DNA of 64,000 nucleotides, from contig NZ_VIRM01000016.1 in the NCBI RefSeq assembly GCF_006874475.1, positions 62,001-126,000 on the forward strand, written 5' to 3'. The number at the start of each line of letters is the position of its first letter. The stretch's first letter is position 1. Source of the stretch: Microbispora hainanensis (GTDB taxonomy: Bacteria > Actinomycetota > Actinomycetes > Streptosporangiales > Streptosporangiaceae). Below the pieces are notes generated by a model that ran no database searches, had not been told where the DNA came from, and saw nothing but the letters and a program-made list of their open reading frames with translations. Positions 33,490 through 42,345 of this stretch are shown here, piece after piece. A program made the position numbers and the translations under genes.

Positions 33490-34611
33490 TCAGGCGGTCG
33501 CGCAGGCGGGCGTGGGGGCCGAGTTGGCGGAGTTCCAGGAGGCGATGAAGCCGAAGGCGGTGCTCGCGCCGGCGCCGAGCGAGCCGTTCCAGCTCTCGTT
33601 CTTCACGGTCACGCTCGCCCCGCTCTGGGTGGCCTTGCCGCCCCACGCCTGGGTGACCTGCTGCCCGTTGGCGAAGGTCCAGGTCACGGTCCAGGCGCTG
33701 ACGGGAGAGGTGCCGGTGTTCTTGACCGTGACCTCACCCTGGAAGCCGCCGCCCCACTGGTTGATGATCGTGTAAGTCGCGCTGCAGCCCGAGGAACCGG
33801 ACGACGGCGAGGGGGACGGAGACGGGGACGGGGACGGAGACCGGGTCGGGGCGGGAGACGGGGTCGGCGAGGGGCTGGGGCTGGGGCTGCGCGTCGGGCT
33901 CGGGCTGGGGGACGGCTGGACGCCGCTGAGCAGCGCCGACAGCGCCGGATACCACGTGTCCGCCATCTTCTGGTTGCCGTTGTCGTTGGGGTGCACGCCG
34001 TCGTAGGTGTCCGTGCTCGTGCTGAAGCCCGTCCACTGGTCGACGACCACGATCGGGGAGGCCGTCGTGGTCTTCGAAGCGGCCCAGCCCGGGATCGCGT
34101 TGTTCAGGGCGACGGTTCGCTGGGCGCACTCGGGGCAGGTGCTCGGGTTCATCGGGATGATCTCGGCGACCAGGATCTTCATGTTCGGGTTGCTCGCCCG
34201 CATCTGGTCCACGAGCTTGCTGTAGGCCGCGAGGATCGTGCCGGTGGACCTGTTGCTCCACACGTCGTTGGTGCCGAAGTGCATCATCACGATGTCGGGA
34301 CGGGTCGCCGAGAGCCAGCCCGGGAGCTGGTTCTGGTCGGCGACGTTCGTGACCAGGGCACCGCCGTGGCCCTCGTTGTCACCGTCGTGCGCCACCCCGC
34401 ATCCCTGGGCGGGCAGCGTCCCGACCATGTCGATGTTGGTGAAGCCGCCGTTCTGCAGCTTGTTCCACAACAGGGCCCGCCAGCAGCCGGGCGACCCGGT
34501 GATCGAGTCGCCCAGAGGCATGATCCGCACCGCCGCCGCCTCGGCGGGCCGGGCGACGAGCAGCCCGAGGACCACGAGCAGGGCCGCCACCACCGCACTT
34601 CTCTTCGACAT
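33490..34611 (-). CDS. Secreted GDSL/SGNH esterase with CBM2
   Basis: A 373-residue secreted enzyme. The signal peptide ends near PAEAAA. The SGNH hydrolase domain has block I MPLGDSITG, block III HFGTNDVW and block V TYDGVHPND with the catalytic Asp and His. A Pro/Ser/Thr linker of about 45 residues (PSPSPSPTRSP repeats) leads to a family 2 carbohydrate-binding module (CSATYTIINQWGGGFQGEV, SAWTVTWTFANGQ, ending ACATA). It probably removes acyl groups from plant polysaccharides. ATG 34611 has GGGAGAG upstream. Confidence 0.95.
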   Translation of the reverse strand: MSKRSAVVAALLVVLGLLVARPAEAAAVRIMPLGDSITGSPGCWRALLWNKLQNGGFTNIDMVGTLPAQGCGVAHDGDNEGHGGALVTNVADQNQLPGWLSATRPDIVMMHFGTNDVWSNRSTGTILAAYSKLVDQMRASNPNMKILVAEIIPMNPSTCPECAQRTVALNNAIPGWAASKTTTASPIVVVDQWTGFSTSTDTYDGVHPNDNGNQKMADTWYPALSALLSGVQPSPSPSPTRSPSPSPSPTPSPAPTRSPSPSPSPSPSPSSGSSGCSATYTIINQWGGGFQGEVTVKNTGTSPVSAWTVTWTFANGQQVTQAWGGKATQSGASVTVKNESWNGSLGAGASTAFGFIASWNSANSAPTPACATA

Positions 34612-34900
34612 CGCGTCTCTCCCTCGTTCTGTCCGGCGCGATGGTAGAGAGCGCACTGTCGCCCGCCCTAGGGACGAGGCGCGGCAAAAGCCCTGACCAG
34701 CGGGGATGTATGTACGGTTCATCCGATGACGTGCCCGTCGGCGGTCGCGTCCCGGCGGCCGGTCGGATCCCGTCGAGCACACGAGGCGCAGCCGCCCCGG
34801 CTTCACCGCCTGCGGCGATGCCGGGTTCCACCTCGCCGCACGACCGAATATGCTGCACGTCGGTCTACTTTTCGCACGTCACCGAGAGGATTCGGTCCCC
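34612..34900. other. Intergenic region without a recognised gene
   Basis: A gap of 289 bases between the divergent esterase and the 30-residue peptide. I see no protein-like reading frame. Possible -10 boxes for the peptide are TATGCT (34849-34854) and TACTTT (34866-34871). Confidence 0.5.
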
Positions 34901-34993
34901 ATGTACAAGGAGTTCCTCGGCGAGGTCGTGGTGTGGCTGATTCCCATCGTCATCCTCGTGGGCATCGCGCTGCTGGTGACCAGCCACGCCTGA
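34901..34993 (+). CDS. 30-aa single-TM membrane peptide
   Basis: ATG 34901 opens a 30-residue peptide starting MYKEFLGEVVVWL and continuing with an uninterrupted hydrophobic segment IPIVILVGIALLVTS to the stop. GAGAGGA lies 10 bases upstream, and a textbook terminator begins 16 bases downstream, so the unit has the layout of a complete small gene. It is too short for usual gene callers. No family is known to me; a role as a membrane-protein modulator is speculation. It is far from cognate genes. Confidence 0.6.
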   Translation: MYKEFLGEVVVWLIPIVILVGIALLVTSHA

Positions 34994-35009
34994 CGACACG
35001 TCCTGAGGA

Positions 35010-35046
35010 GGGCCGGGCCGCGAGGCCCGGCCCTTCCCTTTTTTCC
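35010..35046 (+). terminator. Intrinsic terminator with T run
   Basis: GGGCCGGGCC-GCGA-GGCCCGGCCC is a perfect 10-base stem followed by TTCCCTTTTTT. It is the best intrinsic terminator in the window. It closes the small-peptide gene and insulates the terpene operon. Confidence 0.9.
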
Positions 35047-35134
35047 GGCAGGCCAAACCCGTCTCGACCGACAAATCTGGCTATTGGCGGCATCTAGGGC
35101 GACACACCCATAAAGGCATCACTGACCTGCAATG

Positions 35135-35164
35135 TTGATCAATCGGAGTGGATCATGTGATACT
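35135..35164 (+). promoter_or_regulatory. Promoter of the terpene operon
   Basis: TTGATC (35135-35140), an 18-base spacer and GATACT (35159-35164), placed about 40 bases before the P450 start. TTGATCAA at 35135-35142 is an 8-base palindrome. The -10 hexamer and spacer length equal those of the promoter at 20305-20334. Confidence 0.55.
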
Positions 35165-35202
35165 TCGCGAATTGGCGTGATCGTCAGGTGGGGAGCAGAC
35201 CG

Positions 35203-36558
35203 GTGGCCGTAGACGTTGGTCGCAATTCAGCGCGAAATGCGGACGTTCTTCCCTTCTATCGGTTCCTCGCGAAGCACTCTCGCGATCCGGTCTCCGCCTT
35301 CGAGGAGGCCGGCAGGCAGGCCGGTGGCAGGCTCGTCCGGCTCAACGTGGGGCCGTTCCGGCCCTATCTGGTGACACATCCGGACCATGTTCAGCACGTG
35401 CTGCGGACCAACCAGCCCAACTATGTCCGAGAGGGGATGTTCTGGGATCCGCTGGTCCCGTTGCTCGGTGGGGGGATCCTGTCCGACGGCGAGACCTGGC
35501 AGGAGAGCCGCAGGGTCCTGCAGCCCCTGTTCACCGCGAAGTACGTCGACTCGCTGACCGAGCGCATGGCCGAGATCCTTGCCGAGCAGATCGACGCTGT
35601 CGTGCGTCCCGGGGAACCTTTCGACGTCGTCGACGGGATCTCGGCCATCGTCCATCCGACGATCGTGCGGCTCTTCTTCGGCGACCGGATCACCAGGGAC
35701 GACATCGCCCGGCTCATTCCCGCGTACGAGGTGGCGGTGACGGCCACGTGGCCGCGCCTGCTGATGCCGTTCGTCCCGAGGACGATGCCGCTGCCGGGTG
35801 ACCGGCCTTTCCGCCGGTCCATCGAGACGATCAACACCGTGGTCTATCCCCGGGTGCACGAGGCCCGCCGCACGGCGGAGGAGGGCAAGGACGTGGTCTC
35901 GGCGATCTGCCGCGCCCGCGCGGACGAACCCGGCGAGGTGGGGGACCGGCGGATCAGGGACGACATGGTCAGCATGCACGGCGCGTCCACCGAGACCTCG
36001 GCGACGGCGCTCACGTGGGTGTGGGTCGCGCTCGACGCGCATCCCGAGCTGGCGGCGAAGATCTACACGGAACTCGACGAGGTGGTCGGGACGGACCCGG
36101 TGCAGCCGTCTCATCTGCCCGAGCTGCGCTACCTGAAGATGTTCCTGTCCGAACTGGTGCGCCTGTATCCGCCGGGCTGGATCCTGCCGCGGCAGGCGGT
36201 GAAGGACGACGAGATCGACGGGGTCATGATCAAGGCCGGGTCCACGGTGATGCTCAGCCCTTACCTCACGCACCGGCTTGAGGAGTTCTGGGAGCGGCCG
36301 ACCGAGTTCGACCCCGAGCGCTTCGCACCGGGCATGGAGCGGCGGCACCGCTGGTCGTACTTCCCGTTCGGCGGCGGCCCCCACCAGTGCCTGGGGCAGC
36401 ACCTGTTCATGATGGAGGCGCAGTTGCTCATGGCGGGCCTGTTGAGCCGCTACCGGCCTGTGCTCACCGCGTCGAGGCCGGTCAGGCCGCGGCTCGCCTC
36501 CTCTCTGCGGCCGAACCAGAAGGTGAAACTCACGCTGGTCGAGCGTGCCCGCACATGA
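35203..36558 (+). CDS. Cytochrome P450 of the terpene cassette
   Basis: A 451-residue soluble P450 of the CYP4/CYP102-like shape rather than the short CYP105 type: the N-terminus LPFYRFLAKHSRDPVSAFEE has no TM. The I-helix reads MHGASTETSATAL with Glu-Thr conserved but Ser where Gly is usual. ExxR is SELVRLYPPGW, and the heme loop is FPFGGGPHQCLGQHLF. GTG 35203 is chosen (GGGGAG 8 bases before) over GTG 35188. The stop overlaps the next ATG by 4 bases. It should oxidise the product of the two cyclases downstream, with ferredoxin or reductase supplied from elsewhere. Confidence 0.93.
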   Translation: MAVDVGRNSARNADVLPFYRFLAKHSRDPVSAFEEAGRQAGGRLVRLNVGPFRPYLVTHPDHVQHVLRTNQPNYVREGMFWDPLVPLLGGGILSDGETWQESRRVLQPLFTAKYVDSLTERMAEILAEQIDAVVRPGEPFDVVDGISAIVHPTIVRLFFGDRITRDDIARLIPAYEVAVTATWPRLLMPFVPRTMPLPGDRPFRRSIETINTVVYPRVHEARRTAEEGKDVVSAICRARADEPGEVGDRRIRDDMVSMHGASTETSATALTWVWVALDAHPELAAKIYTELDEVVGTDPVQPSHLPELRYLKMFLSELVRLYPPGWILPRQAVKDDEIDGVMIKAGSTVMLSPYLTHRLEEFWERPTEFDPERFAPGMERRHRWSYFPFGGGPHQCLGQHLFMMEAQLLMAGLLSRYRPVLTASRPVRPRLASSLRPNQKVKLTLVERART

Positions 36559-37451
36559 TCATCGAGCACATCGCCAGGCAGGAGACGGCTCTCGCCGCGG
36601 ATCTGGGCAGGACATGCGCGCTCGCCGCGCGGTGCCAGCGGGACCTGCAGGCCGGCGCCGCGGCGTACGGCGAGTTGTTCCCGGCCAGGCCGTTCGATCC
36701 GGCGTTCTTCGCCGCTTTGTCGATGGTCACCGCGTTCGGCTCGCCCTGGGCGTCTCCCGACGAGCTGCGCGCGGTCGGCCGCGCGTCGCTGTGGATCTTC
36801 GCGGTCGACCGCCTGGTGGACGAGGTAGCGGGATCGCGCGCGGAGGTGGAGGCGCTGGTCGCCGAGTGCCTCGCGGCGGCCGAGACGGGCCCGGCCGGGG
36901 ACGCCCCCGCCGTGGTGCGCTTTCTCACCGATCTGCGGGACGGCCTGTCGGCGGCGCCCGCGTTCGCCGGCCTGAGGCCGGTCTGGCTCGACCGGCTCCG
37001 GCGGACGCTGCGTGGGATGGTCCGCGAGTGGCGCTGGAAGGAGGAGGGAGCGCCGGTCTCGCTGGACGAGTACCTCGACGGCGCGGACGGTTGCGGATCC
37101 TCCTTCGTGAACCTGTCCCACTGGATCAGGACGGGAGACTCCTGGACGACCGCACACATCGACGAGCTCCTGTCGGTCAGTGACGAGGTGCAGCGCTACC
37201 TGCGCCTGCTCAACGACCTGGCCACCCGGGAACGGGAGCGCGGCCAGGGCGACGTCAACGCGCTGGCCTTCGGCGCCGGCGTCGCGGAGGTGACCGCGCG
37301 CATGAACGAGATCCGCGACCGCTGCCTGACCCTTCTCGAACCCGTGCGGCAGCGCAGCCCGCGCGCCGCGGCCTACCTCGAACGACAGATCGGTTTCAAC
37401 ACGGGCTTCTACGGGCTCGTGGACTATTGGGGCGAGTTTGAACGTGCGTGA
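36555..37451 (+). CDS. Class I terpene synthase (probable diterpene synthase)
   Basis: A 298-residue all-helical protein. The first metal motif is IFAVDRLVDE (Asp85 and Asp89, a DxxxD form rather than DDxxD), and the second is the NSE triad NDLATRERE (Asn220, Thr224, Glu228), an exact match to the consensus. A VQRYLRLL segment precedes it, and a C-terminal GFYGLVDYW follows. About 300 residues is right for a bacterial class I partner of a class II cyclase. It should ionise a cyclised diphosphate made by the next gene. It overlaps the P450 by 4 bases and the cyclase by 8 or 14 bases. Confidence 0.85.
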   Translation: MIIEHIARQETALAADLGRTCALAARCQRDLQAGAAAYGELFPARPFDPAFFAALSMVTAFGSPWASPDELRAVGRASLWIFAVDRLVDEVAGSRAEVEALVAECLAAAETGPAGDAPAVVRFLTDLRDGLSAAPAFAGLRPVWLDRLRRTLRGMVREWRWKEEGAPVSLDEYLDGADGCGSSFVNLSHWIRTGDSWTTAHIDELLSVSDEVQRYLRLLNDLATRERERGQGDVNALAFGAGVAEVTARMNEIRDRCLTLLEPVRQRSPRAAAYLERQIGFNTGFYGLVDYWGEFERA

Positions 37452-39024
37452 TGCCTTCCTGGACGAGCAGCCGGACGTGGCGGTGGCCGCGGGCGAGTTG
37501 ATGCGGGATCTGATGTCCCGGCCCTGGGGGCAGGTGTCCCCGTCCGTGTACGAGACCGGGCGGCTCGTCACCCTGGCCCCCTGGCTGCTGGGCCACGACG
37601 AGCGGGTGGCGTACCTGCTCGCCACGCAGCGGCCCGACGGTTCATGGGGCGTGCCCGACGGCTATGGCCTGGTTCCCACCCTGAGTGCCACCGAGGGGTT
37701 GCTGTCGGTCCTCGCCAGGGGCGACCACAACGAGGACCGGGATGCCCTGATCGACGCGGTCCGGGGCGGGCTCGGCGTGTTGTCCGGCTGGCTGGCGGAG
37801 ACGGCGGTCGCCGCTCTGCCCGACACCCCCGCGATCGAGATCATCGTGCCGGCGCTCGTGTCGCTCATCAACGCGCACCTGGACGGTCTGGACGCGTGCG
37901 GGATCGACCGTCTGCCGATCCCCGAGGGAATGAGCGAGGGGCCGCTCACCCTGATCAGGAAGCGCCTGGAGTCCGGCGCCGCCCTGCCGGACAAGCTCCT
38001 GCACGCGCTGGAGGTGGCCGGAGGATCCGCGGCCAGTGCCCCGGCCGTCTGCCCGACCTCGATCGGCACGGTCGGAGCCTCGCCGGCGGCGACCGCGGCA
38101 TGGCTGAGCGGCACCGAGCTGCCCGATCCCGGGCACCATGCCCGGCGTTACCTGGAGGCGGTGGCGCTGCGACACGGCGGCCCGGTGCCGGTGGGCCTGC
38201 CGATCACGGTGTTCGAACGCGGCTGGGTGTTGAGCTGGCTCGCCCGCTCGGGCATCCGCTTCGACGTGCCGCCGGAGATGCTGGCCGATCTCCGCGCGGC
38301 CATCGGTCCCGAAGGCACGCCCGCCGGTGCGGGACTGCCGCCCGACGCCGACACCACCTCGGTCGCGCTGTACGCGCTGGCGCTGCTCGGCATGCCGTAC
38401 GAGCCGGACAGCCTGTGGGCCTTCGAGACGCCGACGCACTTCTGCACCTGGCAGGGCGAGGAGGGCTCCTCGGTCAGTGTGAACGCTCACGTACTGGACG
38501 CCTTCGGCCAGTACGCGGCGGCTCGGCCCGAGCAGGCGCCCCGCTACGCCGTGGTGCTGGCCAGGATCGCCGCCTGGCTGCGCGAGCGGCAGCGGGCCGA
38601 TGGAAGCTGGGACGACCGCTGGCACGCTTCGCCCTACTACGCGACGGTCTCCTGCGCGCTCGCGCTGCACGAGTTCGGCGGGCCGGAATCCGCGGCCGCG
38701 GTGCGGTCGGCCGTACGGTGGGCGCTGGACACCCAGCGCGAGGACGGCTCATGGGGCCGGTGGGGCGGCACGGCCGAGGAGACGGCGTACGCCATGCAGC
38801 TCCTGCTGATGACCGGCCCGTCGGCCGGAGACGGAGCCCGCGCCGAGGCGGTGCGGCGGGGGTACCGCTATCTGCTGCGCTCCGCCGACCCGGCGGACGG
38901 ACCGGCGCTCTGGCACGACAAGGACCTCTACCTGCCCCTGGCGGTCGTCCGGGCGGCCGTGCTCGCCGCCCTGCACCTCGCACAGGCCAGTGGACTTGTT
39001 GTCCAACAAGCCGGTCAACTATGA
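37444..39024 (+). CDS. Class II diterpene cyclase (copalyl-diphosphate synthase-like)
   Basis: A 526-residue protein with beta-gamma class II terpene cyclase features. QW-like repeats are QRPDGSWG near residues 62-69, RQRADGSWDD and QREDGSWG. The acid motif is PPDADTTS, with Asp301-Ala-Asp303-Thr304. The usual motif is DxDD; here the last Asp is Thr while the middle Asp, the proton donor, is kept. The length fits bacterial CPP synthases and Rv3377c rather than squalene-hopene cyclases. GTG 37444 has GGGGCGAG 7 bases upstream. Expected substrate is geranylgeranyl diphosphate; no GGPP synthase gene is nearby. Confidence 0.88.
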   Translation: MRDAFLDEQPDVAVAAGELMRDLMSRPWGQVSPSVYETGRLVTLAPWLLGHDERVAYLLATQRPDGSWGVPDGYGLVPTLSATEGLLSVLARGDHNEDRDALIDAVRGGLGVLSGWLAETAVAALPDTPAIEIIVPALVSLINAHLDGLDACGIDRLPIPEGMSEGPLTLIRKRLESGAALPDKLLHALEVAGGSAASAPAVCPTSIGTVGASPAATAAWLSGTELPDPGHHARRYLEAVALRHGGPVPVGLPITVFERGWVLSWLARSGIRFDVPPEMLADLRAAIGPEGTPAGAGLPPDADTTSVALYALALLGMPYEPDSLWAFETPTHFCTWQGEEGSSVSVNAHVLDAFGQYAAARPEQAPRYAVVLARIAAWLRERQRADGSWDDRWHASPYYATVSCALALHEFGGPESAAAVRSAVRWALDTQREDGSWGRWGGTAEETAYAMQLLLMTGPSAGDGARAEAVRRGYRYLLRSADPADGPALWHDKDLYLPLAVVRAAVLAALHLAQASGLVVQQAGQL

Positions 39025-39083
39025 TCACCTGGGCTAATCTAAATTTCGCTTTATTCGGACATGCCCTGACGGGATTCTGCGGG

Positions 39084-39113
39084 TTGAGCGGTTTTCCAGC
39101 CCTTTGCTAGGGT
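39084..39113 (+). promoter_or_regulatory. Candidate promoter of the conservon
   Basis: TTGAGC (39084-39089), an 18-base spacer and TAGGGT (39108-39113) lie 115 bases before cvnA. The preceding stretch from 39030 is unusually AT-rich for this DNA. Confidence 0.45.
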
Positions 39114-39227
39114 GGCGCGAGGCGCGGCGCGGTCTTTTCGCTGGGCAGTCCGGGCTGCCCTAAACGGCGGGCGATTGTTAATGGCCGGTAAACGCGCTGT
39201 TAGGGCGTTCTGACTTCGCTGGGTGGT

Positions 39228-41543
39228 ATGTCTATGCGCTTCCGGAATTCGCGTGTGCGAACCAAGGTCGCAGCCCTGCTGGTGTCACTGACCGCTCTGT
39301 GGGCGTTCGCGGCCTGGGTCACCGTCCGGGAGGGCGTCAACCTCATCTGGGCCACCACCATCGACAGCGGGGTCGCGCAGCCGAGCGAGCCGTTGCTGCT
39401 GGAACTGCAGCGCGAGCGCCGGCTGTCGGTGACCCGCGTCGGCGATCCCACCCGGGTGCTGCGCAAGGAACTGCAGGACCAGCGCGCCCGCACCGACGCC
39501 GCGATAAGCGTCTTCAGGGAGTCGGCCAGGAGCGACAGGGTCAGCCTCGCGGCCGGTGACGCGCTGATGATGCGCCTGAACGACACGCTGCGGCGGCTGG
39601 ACGGTCTGCGTCAGACCCGGTCGGCCATCGACGCCGGGCGCCTCGACCGGGTGCGGACGGAGGACGCCTACAGCGACGTCATCGACTCCTTCGACGCGAT
39701 GTACGGCGCGGTCGCCACGCTTGACGACGCCACGCTCGCCAAGGACGGCCGCACGCTGTCAGCCATGAGCCGGGCACGTGAACTGCTGGCTCGTGAGGAC
39801 GCGATGATCGCCGGGGTCTTCGCCGAGGGCCGGTTCACCGAGCAGGACCACCGGCAGTTCACCCAGCTGGTGGGGATCGCCCGGTTCGAGCTCGACCGGA
39901 CCGCCGCCGACCTGCCGCCGGCCGACCGCGCTGCCGTGGACAAGTGGAGGAAGTCGCCGTCGGCGACGACTCTCCGTAACCTCGAAGACCAGCTCTCGCT
40001 GAGCAGGCAGGCCGGCCGTCCGCCGATGGTGACGGAGACGCAGTGGCGGGGCGCCGCGGAAGCGGCGTTGATCTCGCTGCAGAAGGTGATCATCGACGCG
40101 GGTGACGCGCTGGTCGAACGGGCCATCCCGGTCGCCGTCGCCGTCTTCGCCCGCCTCCTGCTGGCCGGTGTGCTCGGCCTCGTGGCGGTCATCGCGTCGA
40201 TCATCCTGTCGATCACCACGGCCCGTGCCCTGGTGCGCCAGCTGGAGAAGCTGCGCGAGGCCGCGCTCGAACTCGCCAACGAACGGCTGCCCGGAGTGGT
40301 CGCCCGCCTCGCCCAGGGCGAGAAGGTCGACGTCAAGGCCGAGGCGCCGCCGCTCGACTTCGGGCCCGACGTCATCGGCCAGGTGGGTGCGGCGTTCAAC
40401 ACGGTGCAGGAGACCGCCATCCGCACCGCCGTCGAGGAGGCCCAGCTCCGGCAGAGCATCCGTGACATCCTGCTCAGCCTCGCCCGGCGCACGCAGTCGC
40501 TGGTGCACCGCCAGCTCACCCTGCTCGACGTGATGGAGCGGCGCGAGTCGGACCCGGCCGAGCTGAAGGACCTGTTCCGCATCGACCACCTCGCCACCCG
40601 CATGCGGCGCAACGCGGAGAACCTCATCGTGTTGTCCGGGGCGTCCCCCGCCCGCGCCTGGCGGCGCTCGGTGCCGATGGTCGACGTCGTACGCGGCGCG
40701 CTGGCCGAGGTCGAGGACTACACCCGCGTCACCGTGATGCCGATGGGGGAGATCGCGCTCCTCGGACGCGCGGTGGGCGACGTCATCCACCTGCTCGCCG
40801 AGCTGATCGAGAACGCCGTGTCGTTCTCCCCGCCGTACACGATGGTGCAGGTGGGCGGCCAGGTGGTGGCCAGCGGCTACGCGATCGAGATCGAGGACCG
40901 CGGCCTCGGGATGACCGCCGAGGACCTCGACGCGACCAACCAGCGGATCGCCGACCCGCCCGAGTTCAACCTGTCGAGCACTGCCCGGCTCGGTCTGTAC
41001 GTCGTCAGCCGCCTGGCCGAGCGGCACGGGATCAAGGTCTCGCTCAAGGCGTCGCCTTACGGCGGCACGACCGCGGTCGTGCTGCTGCCGCGGGACCTCG
41101 TCATCGAGGGCGGGGAGGACCTGCCCGAGGAGGAGACCGAGTCCGGCCTCCCGCGGCGCGGGGCCGGCTCCCGGAAGATCGCGCTCGTCGGCGCGCCCGA
41201 GGCGGTCCCCGAACCAGTTCAGGAGGTGGTTCCCGTGCCGAGGGCTCCCGAGCCGCCCAGGCCCCTGCAGAGCGTCCCACCACCGTCCGGCGGCGCCGAT
41301 CCAGGTCCCGACGGGTCCGCGCCCTCGTCCGGGTTCACCCCGTCGGGCCTGCCCTTCCGGGTGCCGCAGGCCAACCTCGCCCCCGCGCTCGCCGAGGAGT
41401 CGAGGAACGCCGACGAGGCGGACGACCAGGAGGACCGCTCGCCGGAGGACATCCGTAAGATCATGGGCTCGTTCCAGTCGGGAACGAGGCGCGGCAGATC
41501 CGAGGCCGCGAAGTTGCTGGGCGACGAGGAGGACAACCTGTGA
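39228..41543 (+). CDS. cvnA: Conservon sensor kinase CvnA (NIT domain)
   Basis: A 771-residue membrane protein. TM1 is near residues 12-32, and an extracytoplasmic nitrate/nitrite-sensing (NIT) domain covers about 40-290 with QPSEPLLLELQRERRLSV. TM2 is at about 300-325 (LLLAGVLGLVAVIASIILSI), followed by a HAMP-like linker. The kinase-like region has RTQSLVHRQLTLLDVMERRE and the HATPase has LLAELIENAVSFSPP, EDRGLGM and STARLGLYVVSRLAERHG. A Pro-rich tail follows. In conservons CvnA holds or activates the CvnBCD complex at the membrane. The stop overlaps cvnB. Confidence 0.93.
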   Translation: MSMRFRNSRVRTKVAALLVSLTALWAFAAWVTVREGVNLIWATTIDSGVAQPSEPLLLELQRERRLSVTRVGDPTRVLRKELQDQRARTDAAISVFRESARSDRVSLAAGDALMMRLNDTLRRLDGLRQTRSAIDAGRLDRVRTEDAYSDVIDSFDAMYGAVATLDDATLAKDGRTLSAMSRARELLAREDAMIAGVFAEGRFTEQDHRQFTQLVGIARFELDRTAADLPPADRAAVDKWRKSPSATTLRNLEDQLSLSRQAGRPPMVTETQWRGAAEAALISLQKVIIDAGDALVERAIPVAVAVFARLLLAGVLGLVAVIASIILSITTARALVRQLEKLREAALELANERLPGVVARLAQGEKVDVKAEAPPLDFGPDVIGQVGAAFNTVQETAIRTAVEEAQLRQSIRDILLSLARRTQSLVHRQLTLLDVMERRESDPAELKDLFRIDHLATRMRRNAENLIVLSGASPARAWRRSVPMVDVVRGALAEVEDYTRVTVMPMGEIALLGRAVGDVIHLLAELIENAVSFSPPYTMVQVGGQVVASGYAIEIEDRGLGMTAEDLDATNQRIADPPEFNLSSTARLGLYVVSRLAERHGIKVSLKASPYGGTTAVVLLPRDLVIEGGEDLPEEETESGLPRRGAGSRKIALVGAPEAVPEPVQEVVPVPRAPEPPRPLQSVPPPSGGADPGPDGSAPSSGFTPSGLPFRVPQANLAPALAEESRNADEADDQEDRSPEDIRKIMGSFQSGTRRGRSEAAKLLGDEEDNL

Positions 41544-41974
41544 CGCAGAAGACCGGGGCCTCCGCGGACCTCGCATGGCTGCTCGACGATCTCGTCGCGC
41601 GGGTCCGCGAGGTCGAGCACGGCATCGTGCTGTCCACCGACGGCCTCCTGCTGGCCGGCTCGCAGGGGCTTCACACGGAGGACGCCGAGCACCTGTCGGC
41701 CGTCGCCTCCGGGCTGCAGAGCCTGGCGCGCGGCGTCGGCGAGCGCTTCCAGGGCGGATCCGTACGGCAGACCATCGTGGAGATGAAGTCGGCCTACCTG
41801 CTCGTGACCGTGGCGGGCCAGGGCGCCTGCCTCGCCGTGCTCTGCTCGGGAGACGCCGACGTCGGCCTGGTGGCGTACGAGATGGCGATGCTCGTCGTGC
41901 GCGTCGGGCAGTACCTCACCTCGCCGGCGCGGACGACGATCGACCGGACGACGGGGAGCGAGGTCCGCCTGTGA
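41540..41974 (+). CDS. cvnB: Conservon roadblock/LC7 protein CvnB
   Basis: A 144-residue MglB/roadblock-fold protein: LAWLLDDLVARVREVEHGIVLSTDG (in part), ASGLQSLARGVGERFQGG, LVTVAGQGACLAVLCSGDADVG and a final VVRVGQYL helix. Such proteins regulate the GTPase of the conservon. GTG start with 4-base overlap to cvnA, GTGA overlap with cvnC. Confidence 0.95.
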   Translation: MTQKTGASADLAWLLDDLVARVREVEHGIVLSTDGLLLAGSQGLHTEDAEHLSAVASGLQSLARGVGERFQGGSVRQTIVEMKSAYLLVTVAGQGACLAVLCSGDADVGLVAYEMAMLVVRVGQYLTSPARTTIDRTTGSEVRL

Positions 41975-42345
41975 ACTCCGAGTGGAGCCCGGACGAGGAC
42001 CGCTTACTCGACGCGCCGACCATCCGGCCGTACGTGATCGCGCGCGGCCGCACGGAGGCGCAGGACCGCTTCGACCTCATCTCGCTCGCGGTGACGATCC
42101 GGCCCACCACGGGAACCGAGATCGGGCTGGACCCCGAGCACCAGGCGATCGTGCGGCTGTGCCGCAGGCCGCTGTCGGTCGCGGAGATCGCGGCCCATCT
42201 TGACCTGCCGGCCGGGATCGTCCGGGTCCTCCTCGGCGACCTGTTCGACCGGGGCTTCGTGGCCGTGCAGCAGCCCCAACCGGAGATGGACGTGCTCGAC
42301 GAGCGGATGTACAAGGCGGTGCTCGATGGCCTTCGGGCGCTCTGA
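41971..42345 (+). CDS. cvnC: Conservon DUF742 protein CvnC
   Basis: A 124-residue DUF742 protein with the family start RLLDAPTIRPYVIARGRTE. A winged-helix-like core follows (HQAIVRLCRRPLSVAEIAAHLDLPAG, shown in part, and VLLGDLFDRGFVAV). Its 3' end overlaps the CvnD start. It is thought to bind CvnB and CvnD and may bind DNA. Confidence 0.95.
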   Translation: MNSEWSPDEDRLLDAPTIRPYVIARGRTEAQDRFDLISLAVTIRPTTGTEIGLDPEHQAIVRLCRRPLSVAEIAAHLDLPAGIVRVLLGDLFDRGFVAVQQPQPEMDVLDERMYKAVLDGLRAL

